A stretch of DNA of 64,000 bases, from contig CAUYUJ010003392.1 of NCBI GenBank assembly GCA_963575745.1, positions 194,001 through 258,000 of the forward strand, in the 5' to 3' direction. The stretch comes from Prorocentrum cordatum. Its lineage: Eukaryota; Sar; Dinophyceae; Prorocentrales; Prorocentraceae. Position numbers and translations under genes: made by a program. The first letter of the stretch is position 1. Each line of letters starts with the position of its first letter. This document shows, in pieces, positions 63,159-64,000 of this stretch. The notes beneath the pieces are model-generated. The model had not been told where the DNA came from. It saw nothing but the letters and a program-made list of their open reading frames with translations, and did no database searches.

Positions 63159-63329
63159 CTCCGAGCGAGGCCACGGCGCCTCGCAAGAGAGCGACGGCAG
63201 GCCTGCGCTCCCCCCCCGAGGCCCGGCGGATGCCTCAACGACGGCCCGGCGCCGCTCCGAGGCAGGCCACGGTGGGCCCCCCCAAGGCGGCCCGAGAGGG
63301 CGGCAAGACGGCCTCCGGGAGGCGATAGG

Positions 63330-63505
63330 AATTCCCAGGGATCCTCAGGAATTCTTCGGACTCCTGGGGGGATTCCTAGGAATCCTTAGGAATTCTTGGG
63401 ACTCCTTGGGGATTCCTGGAGATCCTTGGGAATTCCTGGGCATCCTTAAGAATTCCTGGGAATCCTTAGGAATTCCTGGGAATCCTTAGGAATTCCTGGG
63501 AATCC
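63330..63505 (+). repeat. 20-bp array (GGAATTCCTGGGAATCCTTA)
   Basis: About nine units. The last three or four, from about 63450, are nearly identical, and earlier ones are diverged. Each unit holds the palindrome GGAATTCC. Confidence 0.9.
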
Positions 63506-63589
63506 TCTTCAGAGGCGTCCGAAGAGAGCCTCCCGAGAGCCTCCCCAGGAGGGCTCGGAAGGCAGAACCGAGGTCGTCGCCGTTTCGAG

Positions 63590-64000
63590 CTCCCGACGTC
63601 CCAACTCGATCCGAGAGGCCACCAGGATTGACCCAAGACGGCCCAAGAGGCCCCAAGGGGGCCCCAAGACGACTCCGAGGGGCTCCAAGACAGCCCAAGA
63701 AGCGCCCAAAAAATGCCCAAGAGGACCCAAGAAGGGGCCAAAGAGAGCAAGCACGAGCCGAAAATTCGAGTCATCCAGCCAGGGACGGCTCAGGAGGCCA
63801 CGGGCCACAAGAGCTCCTAAGATGGCCCCGAGGGGCAACAACAATTGATGAGCCGTCGCTTTTTCAGTGCTCTTAGGGTTCTCGCCTTCTCCAGCTTCCG
63901 ACGCTCGAAGACAGCCCAAGAGGACCCCAAGCCTCCCCCTGGGACGGCTCAAGGAGGCCCCCTGAGGGAGCTCCAAGACGCCCAGAGGGCTTCAAGACTG
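63590..64000 (+). repeat. Phased CCAAGAGG repeat block running off the window
   Basis: GACCCAAGACGGCCCAAGAG, then CCCCAAGGGGGCCCCAAGAC. A unique lead-in at about 63840-63905 ends TTCCGACGCTCGAAGACAGC, recalling the TTCCGACGGCTTGAGACAGC lead-ins at 4717 and 5149. This suggests another ~430-bp unit begins here. Confidence 0.65.

Noticed and set aside
1-64000. LTR retrotransposon or viral genome
   Set aside because: No pair of long direct terminal repeats, no primer-binding site and no reverse transcriptase or integrase motif was seen.

Overview
The window looks like gene-poor nuclear DNA from a eukaryotic microbe with a very large, GC-rich, repeat-saturated genome. A dinoflagellate is the best guess. 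This is inferred from five things: hundreds of bases of low-complexity trinucleotide sequence every few kilobases, many short inverted-repeat elements, (AT)n tracts followed by GCGCGC hairpins, a plant/animal-like U6 snRNA copy, and the absence of any operon-like or long conserved reading frame. Most long open frames come from GC-rich or trinucleotide repeats (poly-Pro, poly-Glu, poly-Gly, poly-Leu, poly-Met/Ile) and are not genes.

The clearest gene-derived feature is a U6 snRNA copy on the minus strand at about 53.15-53.26 kb. It has lost two bases at the catalytic AGC triad and is flanked by near-identical 19-20 bp direct repeats and an A10 tract, so it is probably a retroposed U6 pseudogene. 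Protein-coding signal is weak and fragmentary. There is a frameshifted relic at 2.5-3.2 kb (minus), a multi-copy relic at 6.57-7.01 kb (minus) with partial copies at 5.65 and 54.0 kb, an RNase H-like fragment of a LINE-type retroelement at 12.3-12.6 kb (plus), and a cysteine-rich C-terminal frame at 44.7-45.1 kb (minus). A few lower-confidence frames lie at 30.4-31.0, 41.0-41.3 and 42.2-42.5 kb.

The dominant content is mobile and repetitive. By reading both strands I found about ten families of short (about 150-250 bp) elements with terminal inverted repeats (TIRs). Most have two or more copies here, and several are nested inside one another. They are labelled families I to XI below; these labels are mine. 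Added to them are a 385/386-bp tandem array (45.5-47.1 kb), a ~62-bp minisatellite present in both orientations (43.4-44.0 and 54.5-55.1 kb), a degenerate 14-bp array (48.2-48.8 kb), a ~25-bp array (8.3-8.7 kb), a 20-bp array (63.3-63.5 kb), a ~1-kb CAT/CAG array (18.3-19.3 kb), and large GGA/CTC tracts.

Blocks of a 10-12-bp phased purine motif (CCAAGAGG-like) recur throughout the window. They supply the sequence of the 385-bp array and of many spurious reading frames.

Layout: 0-8 kb holds GGA tracts, two coding relics and phased repeats. 8-15 kb holds the 25-bp array and a dense cluster of TIR elements. 15-21 kb holds microsatellites. 21-36 kb is mixed spacer with TIR elements. 36-43 kb holds CTC/GTT tracts and more TIR elements. 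43-49 kb holds minisatellites and the 385-bp array. 49-57 kb holds CTC/GGA tracts, U6 and decamer repeats. 57-62 kb is AT-richer, repeat-poor spacer, and 62-64 kb ends in a foldback element and phased repeats.

All coordinates and identities were read by eye. No alignment or database search was run.
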